A DNA stretch of 64,000 bases from the NCBI RefSeq assembly GCF_036567765.1, contig NZ_DATCTU010000127.1, positions 1 to 64,000 on the forward strand. The letters run 5' to 3'. The position numbers were made by a program, and so were the translations under genes. The DNA is from Pseudobacteroides sp. (GTDB taxonomy: Bacteria > Bacillota > Clostridia > Acetivibrionales > DSM-2933). The notes beneath the pieces are model-generated. The model did not search any database. It was not told the origin of the DNA and saw only the letters and a program-made list of their open reading frames with translations. Of the stretch, positions 25,501 to 33,665 are shown piece after piece (the stretch's first letter is position 1; every line of letters begins with the position of its first letter).

Positions 25501-26930
25501 ACTTTTCCGGAGAATATCAGGCAAAAGCACATAAATATACTGAAGTTATATTTGGAAAGGGTACTACCTTTAAGGCAGGAACTGTAGGTACCATAGCTGA
25601 AAAAACAGCCTTTGGCTATGTAAAGAAGTATTATGAGGAAAGGAATATCCGTATAAATAAAGCAGAAATTGAAAGAATTTCAAAAGGTTGTACGGGAATA
25701 AAAAGAACCACAGGACAGCACCCAGGCGGTATAATAGTTGTGCCCAAGGGACGTGAAATTTTTGAATTTTGTCCGGTTCAGCACCCAGCGGATGATCCTG
25801 ATTCAGACATTATAACAACACATTTTGACTATCACTCAATAGACCAGAACCTATTGAAGCTGGACATATTGGGGCATGATGACCCTACAATGATCAGAAT
25901 GCTTCAGGATATCACCGGAGTGGACCCTAAAACCATACCAATGGATGATAAGAAGACAATGTCTTTATTTTCATCAACAGAAGCCTTGGGTGTTACTCCG
26001 GAACAGATCAATTCCAAGGTAGGAACATTTGGTGTGCCTGAATTCGGTACCAAATTTGTAAGGGGAATGCTACTGGATACATTGCCAAAACAATTTGCAG
26101 ACCTTATATGTATATCAGGTCTTTCTCATGGCACTGATGTGTGGCTTGGAAACGCCAAGGACTTGATTGATGCCGGTACAGTTACTTTAAGTGAGGCAGT
26201 GTGTACAAGGGATGATATTATGGTGTATCTCATGAAAAAAGGTCTTCCGCCAAGTGCTGCCTTTAAGATAATGGAGACGGTTCGTAAGGGAAAGGCCTTG
26301 AAGGAGCCAAAATGGCCTGAATACGAAACTCTCATGAGAGAAAACAGCGTACCTGAATGGTATATAGAATCCTGCAGAAAGATAAAATATATGTTTCCTA
26401 AGGCCCATGCTGCGGCTTATATTATGATGGCCTTCAGAATAGCCTGGTTTAAGGTACATATACCCTTGGCTTATTATGCAGCCTATTTTTCCATAAGAGC
26501 AAAAGCATTCGATGCGGAATTTATGATAAATGGAAAAGAAGTAGTTAGGCAAAAGATGAAGGAAATTGAAATGCAAGGTAATCAGGCTGCCAATAAGGAC
26601 AAGGATATGTATGATGATTTGGAACTGGTTTTGGAGATGTATGAAAGAGGCTATAAATTCCTGCCTATTGATCTATATAAATCTCATTCAACAAATTTCC
26701 TTATAGAGGATGGCAGCATAAGGCCGCCATTTAACAGTATATCAGGTATGGGAAATGTCGCGGCAGAGGGTATATACGCAGCTGTCAAGGAAGGAGGCTC
26801 CTTTATTTCTGTTGATGATTTAAAGGTGCGTGCTAAAGTAGGAAATTCAACCATAGAATCTCTGGAAAAGTTTGGGTGTCTAAAAGGGCTTCCGAAAAGC
26901 AATCAATTGAGTTTCTTTGATATGATGTGA
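22575..26930 (+). CDS. polC: DNA polymerase III PolC-type alpha subunit
   Basis: PolC is the main replicative polymerase of low-GC Gram-positives, with its own proofreading exonuclease. An N-terminal region and OB fold come first, then the PHP domain (HMHTQMSQMDATS, AITDHGVVQAFPD). The exonuclease inserted in it opens YCVLDLETTGFSP. The palm follows (GSRGSVGSSVVAYMTGI, a CPGC/CPVC zinc knuckle, PDIDLNFSGEYQ), then fingers and C-terminal helices ending in the clamp motif QLSFFDM. The open frame starts at 22470, but GGGGGAAG six bases before TTG 22575 gives MGSNLKRINEVF and 1451 aa, the usual size. Confidence 0.95.
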   Translation: MGSNLKRINEVFSDYKAEGNISTATVEAVVLKKKSKILEMKISSDKYIDVKEITGLNTFIKKRFSINDSEITVEYASGTNKKPIEMELRNIVFSISDKHPILKAVIKDTEFEVINNIINFNFNIMVSDLLTSMGCDKKISKAIKNLYGTEYKINFIDKVGSEELKKLQEDTREKEMQLVREQAKAAQSNNAPESPKVTAQTKQEQNTQNDEKKENTPLILGRNDKIKETVIKITDIIPDEGRVAISGEISNIESKELKSGKTLISFALYDGSSSITCKAFIKPGEDGEVLSRLKKAKGVKLAGNASYSTFSGETEFIANTIIETDGIKKAKRQDNSQIKRVELHMHTQMSQMDATSSASDLIKRAMSWGMKSIAITDHGVVQAFPDAHKLLGRNNPNMKVIYGVEAYLAPDKKPSVTNTKGQSIDDTYCVLDLETTGFSPLTEKITEIGIMKLKDGKVIDQFSCFVNPQKPIPARVVEVTGITDYMVQDAETIEKVFPKILEFIDGSILVAHNANFDIGFLKHNAKVLGYNFDFTYLDTLSLAKELFPDYKTYKLGRIAKNLGIKVEVAHRALDDVDTTVKVFNIMLEKLKERGVKTLEDINRFSSDEEAKKVEYKKVNTYHAIILAKDYVGLKNLYKLVSYSHLDYFYKKPRILKSLFKKYSEGLILGSACSEGELFQAVLHGKSDEEIETIAEEYDYLEIQPLGNNDYLLRKEEVPDKEYLKEINRKIVLLGEKLNKPVVATGDVHFLDPEDEIYRRILEAGQGYDDADNQAPLYLKTTEEMLEEFSYLGEEKAYEVVVTNTNKIADMCEQISPISPEKCPPHIEGCEQTIKDITFDRAHELYGDPLPEIVQVRLDKELDSIIKNGFSVMYIIAQKLVWKSNEDGYLVGSRGSVGSSVVAYMTGITEVNALPPHYVCPGCKYSDFTDYGYNNGFDLPDKLCPVCGEKLAKDGIDIPFETFLGFDGDKEPDIDLNFSGEYQAKAHKYTEVIFGKGTTFKAGTVGTIAEKTAFGYVKKYYEERNIRINKAEIERISKGCTGIKRTTGQHPGGIIVVPKGREIFEFCPVQHPADDPDSDIITTHFDYHSIDQNLLKLDILGHDDPTMIRMLQDITGVDPKTIPMDDKKTMSLFSSTEALGVTPEQINSKVGTFGVPEFGTKFVRGMLLDTLPKQFADLICISGLSHGTDVWLGNAKDLIDAGTVTLSEAVCTRDDIMVYLMKKGLPPSAAFKIMETVRKGKALKEPKWPEYETLMRENSVPEWYIESCRKIKYMFPKAHAAAYIMMAFRIAWFKVHIPLAYYAAYFSIRAKAFDAEFMINGKEVVRQKMKEIEMQGNQAANKDKDMYDDLELVLEMYERGYKFLPIDLYKSHSTNFLIEDGSIRPPFNSISGMGNVAAEGIYAAVKEGGSFISVDDLKVRAKVGNSTIESLEKFGCLKGLPKSNQLSFFDMM

Positions 26931-26992
26931 TTGATAAAAATCTGAGTAAAAGGCTATATTATAGTTAAATGCTGTAGAATATGGAGAGAGAA

Positions 26993-28249
26993 ATGAAGAC
27001 ATTGGAGAAAATCAAATTATTAACCGTATTTTTATTAATTATTGCATTAAGTAGTGGATGTAGTATAGGGAAAGAGAACAACACACCAATAGAAAATTCC
27101 AAAGTAAACCAAAGTTCCGATGCCGATAAAGAGCTGTCGAAAGCTGCTAATCAAGTATCGGAACCAAAAACGGAAAATGCTAATAGCGGTGTATTGTTAG
27201 GTTTAAGCACTGGTGGAAATGACGCAAACAATGGAATAAGCTCATATAGAACGCTATGGATTGCTCCTAAAGATAATACGATAAGTTTAGTCGCAGAGGG
27301 TAAAAAGATCCTTGTACCCTATGGCCAAGAGTGGTGGTTTATCGAGGGAATAAAGTTTAATGACAGTAAAAAATCTGAGTATGCATCAGACCCTGATGAA
27401 TTAGATACTGTGTCCATTAACGACTTAAATTCGTATCCTGCTGCAAAGGGCAGCCCAACTGATGGAAATATTAATAAGTATGCCCAACAGTTGCTTTCTC
27501 AAAATAAGGCGGCCAGCGAAAATAGGAAATTACTGTTTGTAGGAGACAAATATGCAGCTATAGCTTCGGATTACTACTATAACACAGGCGGGACAATGCG
27601 TCCTTATTTAAAAGATGTGTACGTTGTTGAGATTAATAATATTAATAGGAATTATGAAAATTTAAACCCGGAAGATAACTTAATTTTAAGTAGTAAGGAT
27701 GAAAGCAAAATAAAAAAAGTTTCAATACTTCAAGTGTTGGGAAACCAAGTTCAGCAATATATAAGTAAATATAAAAATGAGAATATAAGTGAAGATGAAC
27801 AATCTTTATATGGTAACTCGCCGGAAGTTAAAAATGTTACTGATGAATATGGTTGGTCAATAGTAAGAAGAAATGGTATGTGGTCACCCCAGTTAGCTAA
27901 AAAGTGGGTGTTCAGTAATTGGTCTACTTTTTCGTATAATTTAACTCTTGCAGATTTACCAATAAATGTACCAAAGTCAGTTGTTACCTATAACAAACTT
28001 ACTCCAGGTTGGGAAACAATCAGAAAAGCAGTTCCAGGTGCTGTGGATGCAGTGTCATCACCTGCAAAAGATATGTTGGTTGTTTTTACTCAAGATAATT
28101 TATTGGTTTATACTAACCCGCTTAAAGGTATTGCAAAGCCTATTCTAACTATCAAACTGAATAAAAACGAGCACATTATTATGACTCATTGGGCAACAGG
28201 TAAATATGTTGATAAATGGACCCAGGAAGTAAGGAAATATTTAAAATAG
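26993..28249 (+). CDS. lipoprotein of unknown function
   Basis: The 418-aa product has a signal peptide with lipobox (LSSGCS, Cys near residue 23), so it should be a membrane-anchored lipoprotein on the outer face. A low-complexity N/S/K-rich linker is followed by a globular region containing YRTLWIAPKDN, GQEWWFIEG and repeated Trp/Tyr-rich strands. I do not recognise the domain. ATG 26993 has GGAGAGAG upstream; an in-frame ATG at 26981 lies ahead of that site. It is 60 bases after polC but probably has its own promoter. Confidence 0.75.
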   Translation: MKTLEKIKLLTVFLLIIALSSGCSIGKENNTPIENSKVNQSSDADKELSKAANQVSEPKTENANSGVLLGLSTGGNDANNGISSYRTLWIAPKDNTISLVAEGKKILVPYGQEWWFIEGIKFNDSKKSEYASDPDELDTVSINDLNSYPAAKGSPTDGNINKYAQQLLSQNKAASENRKLLFVGDKYAAIASDYYYNTGGTMRPYLKDVYVVEINNINRNYENLNPEDNLILSSKDESKIKKVSILQVLGNQVQQYISKYKNENISEDEQSLYGNSPEVKNVTDEYGWSIVRRNGMWSPQLAKKWVFSNWSTFSYNLTLADLPINVPKSVVTYNKLTPGWETIRKAVPGAVDAVSSPAKDMLVVFTQDNLLVYTNPLKGIAKPILTIKLNKNEHIIMTHWATGKYVDKWTQEVRKYLK

Positions 28250-28263
28250 GGTGACGAAATTAG

Positions 28264-28305
28264 TATACCTAATTAGTGAAAAACAAAAAAATCAGGCGTA
28301 CTAAT
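28264..28305 (+). repeat. imperfect direct repeat, left of ATPase/nuclease cassette
   Basis: CCTAATTAG, GAAAAAC and AAAAAAATCAGGCGTACTAA resemble the segment at 30571-30615 (GATTAGG, AAAAAAC, AAAAAATCAGGTGTTCCTAA). The best core is AAAAAATCAGG plus flanks, about 15 of 19 positions identical. Confidence 0.45.
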
Positions 28306-28421
28306 TTATATGAATAAGGTGTAAGAAGGCATAAAGATCCAATATTTCATTTTAAAATGTGTCAAAATGGTCTATAATATATACATAAGGTACAAAAAGG
28401 GCATAAAAGGGGTGAAAAGGT

Positions 28422-29630
28422 ATGTGTAAGCTTCAGTCAAGTGACATTTTTAAACCAGGTACATTTCCGGAATATACATATATATCCAGATTGTCTTCAG
28501 AACTAAACTATAGCTATGAAATTAGACTACAACAAGCATTAAATACATCAGGTTATTTAACATCAATTATAGGACCTTCTAAAACTGGTAAGACTGTCTT
28601 ATGTGAAAAAGTTATTGGTCAAGACAAAATTGTATCATTGACAGGAAATGACTTTAAGAATTCAAATGATTTTTGGAGTGTAGTAGCGAAAAGAGCAGAG
28701 ATAGCACTTGAGGGTGAACAGACAGAAATGGACACTTACGAATCTCATAACCAAATAAATAATACTATAAGAAGGTCAGTAACCTTTAAGGAAAAGTATT
28801 TATCGAGCAAGGAAGCGATAATAAATTATTTTAAAGGGAATAATTTAGTCTTAGTGCTAGATGATTTTCATTATGCACCGACAGAATTACAATTTGACAT
28901 AGCATATCAATTAAAAGATGCTATAAGAAAAGAATTTAAAGTTGTAATCATATCCTTACCTCATAGAGCTGATGATGCCATTAGAAAAAATCCCGATTTA
29001 AGTGGAAGACTAAGTTTAATTAATATAGAACCTTGGCAGACACACGAGCTTAGGGAAATTGCAATTACAGGATTTAATAAGCTTAATATAGACATATCGG
29101 ATGCTTTTGCAGAAAGGCTGGCAGTAGAAAGTCTTACATCGCCACAATTAATGCAATCTATATGTTTAAGCTTATCAACGATTCAAAATATAGACTTAGA
29201 TAGTAATATAAAGTCAATAGAGGATGAGTCGATAATAGATAATAGCTGTAAATTTAATGCACTTAACCTAAACTACAAGGATGTAATTAAAAAATTAAAA
29301 GAGGGGCCGTCAACAAGAGGGCAGCAAAGGAAGACTTATGAGATAATGAATGGCCAAAAAGTCGACATTTATAGTTTTATATTAAGAGCAATAGCTGAAA
29401 ACCCGCCAATAATCAGTATTCACCTTGAAGAATTAAAAAATAGAGTAGATAAATTAATTAATAGCACAGTTAATAGAATAGACAAGAATAAAATAAGAGA
29501 TTCATTGGGAAAACTCCAAGACATTGTAAATGATAGTGAGCCAATATATCAAGTCTTCGAGTGGAAGGATAATCAGATTTATGTCCTTGACCCATTGTTT
29601 TTATTCTACTTAAGGTGGGGAAAATATTAA
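28422..29630 (+). CDS. P-loop ATPase of a two-gene putative defence cassette
   Basis: A 402-aa AAA/ORC-like ATPase: Walker A GPSKTGKT at 51-58, Walker B LVLVLDDFHY at 142-151, and IISLPHRADDAIRK around the sensor-1 position. The C-terminal part is probably a winged helix (IYSFILRAIAENPP to LDPLFLFYLRWGKY). ATPases of this kind act as sensors or effector-loaders in phage defence and in transposition. It is followed at 15 bases by a PD-(D/E)XK nuclease gene, both AT-rich, beside tRNA-Ser, which suggests one acquired unit. The start has AAAAGG upstream. The specific family is not one I can name. Confidence 0.8.
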   Translation: MCKLQSSDIFKPGTFPEYTYISRLSSELNYSYEIRLQQALNTSGYLTSIIGPSKTGKTVLCEKVIGQDKIVSLTGNDFKNSNDFWSVVAKRAEIALEGEQTEMDTYESHNQINNTIRRSVTFKEKYLSSKEAIINYFKGNNLVLVLDDFHYAPTELQFDIAYQLKDAIRKEFKVVIISLPHRADDAIRKNPDLSGRLSLINIEPWQTHELREIAITGFNKLNIDISDAFAERLAVESLTSPQLMQSICLSLSTIQNIDLDSNIKSIEDESIIDNSCKFNALNLNYKDVIKKLKEGPSTRGQQRKTYEIMNGQKVDIYSFILRAIAENPPIISIHLEELKNRVDKLINSTVNRIDKNKIRDSLGKLQDIVNDSEPIYQVFEWKDNQIYVLDPLFLFYLRWGKY

Positions 29631-29644
29631 TTTTGGAGGGGTGT

Positions 29645-30487
29645 ATGAAGAATAGTTCACGAGGTAATGATAAAATGATTGGTTTCATAGATCAACAAAT
29701 TCAAAAGGGAAATGCTATTCTTATTGAATATAGCAAATCCAGCGATATAATGATGTTTAAAGACAGTTTTGATAGTTGGAAAAGTGAGACTCTACTCAAA
29801 CTTAACAATTTGAGTCATGGACAGGACATACTTAATGATTTTGCAAGGACAACACTAATACCGAATAATAGATTTTCTAAGAAAAATATGGGCGATGAAT
29901 TAAGGGATGCTGTTAGGAAGGGAATAGTTCTATTAGGTTATTTAAAGGCAAATATAGAGGAATATCAAGATAATAAGGTTGAAATTAATTCAATTGATAG
30001 AAACACAGCAATAATTATAATAAAGAGAATTCTAGCCAATTTTAATAAGCATATTCAAGCTATGTATCAAGATAAGCTACATAGAAGTGGCACTATAAAG
30101 AGGGAGGATCTTGGGAAGATAAGCATAGGAAATGAATATGATGTTCAAAGAATATTATATTCATTGCTAAGACCAATTTTTCCTCATGCAAGAAAAGAAG
30201 TGTATGGCGATGCTGGGTATAGCTCAAATAGATATGATATTTACCTTGATGAATATAATATTGTTATAGAAGTTAAATGTACAAGGGAGAATATGACTGA
30301 AAGAAAGCTTTCCGAGGAACTAGGTTCAGATGCATTTCATTATAAACAGGAGTATATATTTTTATTTATATTTGATAAAGTAGGGGTAATACAGAATTCA
30401 GATGCGTTTATTAAAGGATATAGAAGAGATAAAAGTCAGTTTGGTAAAGATGTGGAAGCTGTTGTAGTACAAGAAGTAATATTGTAG
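29645..30487 (+). CDS. PD-(D/E)XK nuclease, DpnII/MboI REase-like
   Basis: The 280-aa product has an N-terminal helical region of about 160 residues without known motif. A C-terminal nuclease domain follows: GNEYDVQRILYSLLRPIFP, then RYDIYLDEYNIVIEVKCTR. The PD-(D/E)XK metal ligands are Asp198, Glu209 and Lys211. This order resembles the REase_DpnII-MboI domain found in many defence genes. ATG 29645 has GGAGGGG just upstream; the frame also runs back to 29615 inside the ATPase gene. With the ATPase it makes a likely antiphage cassette; the trigger and target are unknown. Confidence 0.8.
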   Translation: MKNSSRGNDKMIGFIDQQIQKGNAILIEYSKSSDIMMFKDSFDSWKSETLLKLNNLSHGQDILNDFARTTLIPNNRFSKKNMGDELRDAVRKGIVLLGYLKANIEEYQDNKVEINSIDRNTAIIIIKRILANFNKHIQAMYQDKLHRSGTIKREDLGKISIGNEYDVQRILYSLLRPIFPHARKEVYGDAGYSSNRYDIYLDEYNIVIEVKCTRENMTERKLSEELGSDAFHYKQEYIFLFIFDKVGVIQNSDAFIKGYRRDKSQFGKDVEAVVVQEVIL

Positions 30488-30570
30488 GTAAATGTTAATA
30501 GATTCTTAACATGATTATATTATCTTATAAACCTTTGGAAGCAATCACCTAATGACTTACTTATTACTTA

Positions 30571-30615
30571 GCACATCTGATTAGGCAAAAAACACTAAAA
30601 AATCAGGTGTTCCTA
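30571..30615 (+). repeat. imperfect direct repeat, right of ATPase/nuclease cassette
   Basis: Partner of 28264-28305 in the same orientation, lying between the nuclease gene and the terminator before tRNA-Ser. The two together could mark the ends of an acquired segment. Confidence 0.45.
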
Positions 30616-30630
30616 AATGTAGCATAATGA

Positions 30631-30671
30631 AAAAGCCAGATATCTCAAGAACCTTGAAATATCTGGCTTTT
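30631..30671. terminator. bidirectional terminator between nuclease gene and tRNA-Ser
   Basis: AAAAGCCAGATAT pairs with ATATCTGGCTTTT; both arms carry A or T tracts, so it can end the plus-strand cassette and the minus-strand tRNA. Confidence 0.85.
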
Positions 30672-30677
30672 GCCATT

Positions 30678-30768
30678 TGGCGGAGAGAGTGGGATTCGAA
30701 CCCACGGAACGCTCACACGTTCTCCTGATTTCGAGTCAGGTGCCTTCGACCAGCTCAACCATCTCTCC
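30678..30768 (-). tRNA. tRNA-Ser (anticodon CGA)
   Basis: Read on the minus strand the gene starts GGAGAGATGGTTGAG and ends TCTCTCC-G-CCA with the CCA encoded. The anticodon stem-loop is CCTGA-CTCGAAA-TCAGG, giving CGA for codon UCG. The long variable arm (AGAACGTGTGAGCGTTC) is typical of serine tRNA. The T arm has GTGGG-TTCGAAT-CCCAC. tRNA genes are frequent integration sites, which matters for the ATPase/nuclease genes next to it. Confidence 0.97.
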
Positions 30769-30856
30769 ATTAGCATAAAGTTTAATCGTACATTATTATA
30801 TGTTACAATATCACCCATGCTATGTCAATATAGTAAATTTTGTTTAATAGGTACTA

Positions 30857-32020
30857 TCAGAGTTCATCCTTGATTCCAAACACAAAAATAAATAGTTGGG
30901 CTAGTGAAAGAATACCTGCTGCCATATAAATAACCCAATACCCATGGCTGTAACCAATTAGCCATCCGCTGGCAAGAATTCCTATGCTTGTGCCTACGTT
31001 TATAAGAAGGAGCCTTAATCCTGAGAAGGAGCCTTTTTCTTCAATCGGTACTTTAGCCAGGACCGGACCGTCAATCAGGCCCGCCATTACACACTGCATC
31101 ATTTCGGTAATGATTACCAGTACAAGGTAAACATTGCCTGAAGTTAAGGCCATGATAAAATATAGGAAGCTGAGAAGTATAATAACATTAGTGTTTACAT
31201 TTAATCTGTTAAACCTCTGTGCAATAATCGGTACTAAAAAAATTGCAACTCCTGATGTCAGTTTCATTAGGCCTAATATAAATCCGGTAAACTCGTATGA
31301 AATACTTATAAAGTCCATGAATATAAGATTTAGCATGGAATATGCAAGAAAGTAACTGCTGTATCCTAGAAATTCATACAGAAGGTAAAATATAATGAAT
31401 TTTCTTTTAGGCAGGTACAATTTTAAAGTGGAGGGGTTTCCCTTTAAATGCCCTGGCAGAACTAATCGTAATGATGCTGCTGCACCTGTTATTAATGTGC
31501 TGATAATTATTAACCCACTGTAGGAGTTCATATGTTTAAACAATGCTCCTGAAGCTATACTTCCGAAAAAAGGTGATAGCATTGTAATAGAAAAGAGCAG
31601 AGTATATGCTGTGTTTCTGGATTTTTCCGGCACCAAAGATGTTATGTAGGGGTAGATACATACCATTATGAGGCAATCACCAAGTCCGTTTAGCACCCTG
31701 CCTGTGTATAGAATAGAATATGAGGCCGCAGCAGCAGTGATGAGCATGGATAAAATTTTTATGGCACACCCTGTGAGCATGCTTATTTTGTATCCTGCCC
31801 TATCGCAAAAGTATCCGCTAAATATTGCAAACAAGGCAGTGGAAAACGTACCAACGGAAACTATTTTGCCAATCTCCGCTGACCCCATGCCCTTTGATGA
31901 TAGAAAAAAGTTTAAGTTCAGATTCCAGATACCCATACCAAAGCCCATGATCAGCTCTGATATAAGAAAGAATTTAACTATATTCGGTAATTTTATAATT
32001 TGATTAATGTAGTCTTTCAT
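30857..32020 (-). CDS. MFS transporter, probable drug or metabolite exporter
   Basis: The 387-aa protein has about twelve hydrophobic helices and the MFS loop 2-3 motif (GYFCDRAGYKISMLTG). It resembles multidrug efflux MFS proteins, though the substrate is unknown. The open frame begins at 32041 but AAGGAGG before ATG 32020 fixes the start. Directly upstream lie a terminator (32047-32086) and a 32-codon leader ORF, an arrangement suggesting attenuation. Its 3' end faces tRNA-Ser. Confidence 0.88.
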   Translation of the reverse strand: MKDYINQIIKLPNIVKFFLISELIMGFGMGIWNLNLNFFLSSKGMGSAEIGKIVSVGTFSTALFAIFSGYFCDRAGYKISMLTGCAIKILSMLITAAAASYSILYTGRVLNGLGDCLIMVCIYPYITSLVPEKSRNTAYTLLFSITMLSPFFGSIASGALFKHMNSYSGLIIISTLITGAAASLRLVLPGHLKGNPSTLKLYLPKRKFIIFYLLYEFLGYSSYFLAYSMLNLIFMDFISISYEFTGFILGLMKLTSGVAIFLVPIIAQRFNRLNVNTNVIILLSFLYFIMALTSGNVYLVLVIITEMMQCVMAGLIDGPVLAKVPIEEKGSFSGLRLLLINVGTSIGILASGWLIGYSHGYWVIYMAAGILSLAQLFIFVFGIKDEL

Positions 32021-32046
32021 AATTTGCCTCCTTAAAAACAAAAATA

Positions 32047-32086
32047 AAAAAAGGAAATAGGTCTGTAAAACCTTTTCCTTTTTTGC
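32047..32086 (-). terminator. terminator or attenuator immediately before the MFS gene
   Basis: On the minus strand AAAAAAGGAAA and AGGT pair with ACCT and TTTCCTTTTTT and are followed by a T-rich tail that runs straight into the AAGGAGG site of the MFS gene. It may end the upstream GH43 transcript, or control the exporter. Confidence 0.7.
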
Positions 32087-32140
32087 AAGTTTTATGATAA
32101 ACTTTAATATCCTATTTTGAAAAAGTAGTTTTCAAACTCA

Positions 32141-32239
32141 TTAACTATCCCCTATGCAATTGATCTGACAACCTGAAAAAAGGCAGAATACCCCTTCAGT
32201 CAGGCTCAAATCAGTTGTGAGGATAACATAACGGTTCAT
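32141..32239 (-). CDS. short ORF, candidate leader peptide of the MFS gene
   Basis: A 32-codon frame, MNRYVILTTDLSLTEGVFCL at its start and with three Cys in its second half, lies just upstream of the MFS attenuator-like hairpin. An AAAGGAGG site is present, but 13 bases away, which is long. It could be a translated leader for ribosome-dependent attenuation or a chance ORF. I found no family match by eye. Confidence 0.4.
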   Translation of the reverse strand: MNRYVILTTDLSLTEGVFCLFSGCQINCIGDS

Positions 32240-32390
32240 TTTAGGCCACTTCCTCCTTTGTTGTTAATCCTTATATAACCATTATAAATTGAATCGGTAG
32301 TCATGTAAATACTTGCCATGAAATCTCTATTGCGAAACACAAATTTTAAAAGCTATATATTAAAAAAAAGCTGATCTTTTATGTAAAGGC

Positions 32391-33503
32391 CTAATTTATC
32401 GGCTTTATTGTACCATCACTGTTATACATTAATTCTGTATACATAACAGACCTCTTGTGATCAACACCTGATAAAGAAGCATCATGATAAAACAAATACC
32501 ATTTACCTTTAAATTCAACAATAGAATGGTGTGTGGTCCAACCCTTTACAGGGTTAAGTATTCTGCCCTTATAGGTAAATGGCCCTTTGGGATTCTTGCT
32601 CATAGCATAGACAATATAATGTGTTGTCCCCGTTGAATATGAGAGATAATAATTGTCGTTATATTTATGAACCCATGCACCTTCAAAAAATCTTCTGTCT
32701 TCATCGCTTGCAAGTAGGGGGGTTCCGCTCTCGTCGACTATTGCAATCTCCTGTGGGGTATCTTTAAAGGACAGCATATCATCGCTTAGTTCAGCTATCA
32801 CCGGTCCAAGTGCAGGTTCCGATCCTGAAGGTGCTTTCGCATTTATATCATATTTGCCTGACTTCCATCTTTCCAACTGACCGCCCCATATACCGCCAAA
32901 ATAAATGTACGATTTATTGTCGGTGTCTGAAAATACTGCAGGGTCCATGCTAAAGCTTCCCTTGATATAATCTTTCTCAGCTTTGAATGGGCCGGTTGGG
33001 CTGGTACTTGTAGCAACCCCGATTCTAAAAATATCTTCCTTGTCTTTTGCAGGGAAATACAAGTAGTATGTATTGTTTTTATAAGCGGCATCAGGAGCCC
33101 ACATTTGCCTTTTAGCCCATGGAACATCTTTTAAATGCAGAGCCTCACCATTATCTGCACAAGCAGAGTTAAAATCGCTTATTGAAAGAACATGATAATC
33201 CTCCATTGCATACTGGCTGCCGTCGTTATCCGGCTGTATACCGCTATCGATGTCATGGGACGGGTAGATATAAAGCTTATCATTGAATACATGTGCAGAA
33301 GGATCGGCAAAGAAGATGTCTGTGAATAAAGGTTTGTTTGGTTCAAGGACTTTTTGTTGTTGAGTTTGCACCTGGTCAGTATTCTCTGCTTCATTTACAG
33401 TTGCAGTAGTGGCAGGGGTGTTGGAATTATTTGAGCAGGAACTTACAGAAATTGCTAACATTGATAACAAAACAGCTACAATTACTCTCTTTGAAATATT
33501 CAT
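32391..33503 (-). CDS. GH43-type glycoside hydrolase lipoprotein
   Basis: A 370-aa lipoprotein (signal peptide with ISVSSCS lipobox, Cys near 23) has a five-bladed propeller of glycoside hydrolase family 43. The three catalytic acids are visible in their usual contexts: FADPSAHVF (general base Asp), SMDPAVFSD (Asp) and FEGAWVHKY (Glu, acid). Such enzymes release arabinose or xylose from hemicellulose side chains. It should be held at the cell surface. A signal-anchored unknown gene lies upstream on the same strand, 160 bases away. Confidence 0.9.
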   Translation of the reverse strand: MNISKRVIVAVLLSMLAISVSSCSNNSNTPATTATVNEAENTDQVQTQQQKVLEPNKPLFTDIFFADPSAHVFNDKLYIYPSHDIDSGIQPDNDGSQYAMEDYHVLSISDFNSACADNGEALHLKDVPWAKRQMWAPDAAYKNNTYYLYFPAKDKEDIFRIGVATSTSPTGPFKAEKDYIKGSFSMDPAVFSDTDNKSYIYFGGIWGGQLERWKSGKYDINAKAPSGSEPALGPVIAELSDDMLSFKDTPQEIAIVDESGTPLLASDEDRRFFEGAWVHKYNDNYYLSYSTGTTHYIVYAMSKNPKGPFTYKGRILNPVKGWTTHHSIVEFKGKWYLFYHDASLSGVDHKRSVMYTELMYNSDGTIKPIN

Positions 33504-33665
33504 TTTTTGCCCCCTTGAAATTTTATAGATTTTAATTTAGATGTGCAGTTTCAAAATAACAAAGGAATTTTGAAACCGTTATATTATTTATTATAGTTTA
33601 TCAGCAGGATTAAGTAAAGACCATAGTGCAACTGGGGTTTTGTGGATATCTAGGAAATTGGTTGT

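Noticed and set aside
30670..30873. 67-codon frame over tRNA-Ser
   Set aside because: It is the antisense reading of the tRNA gene.
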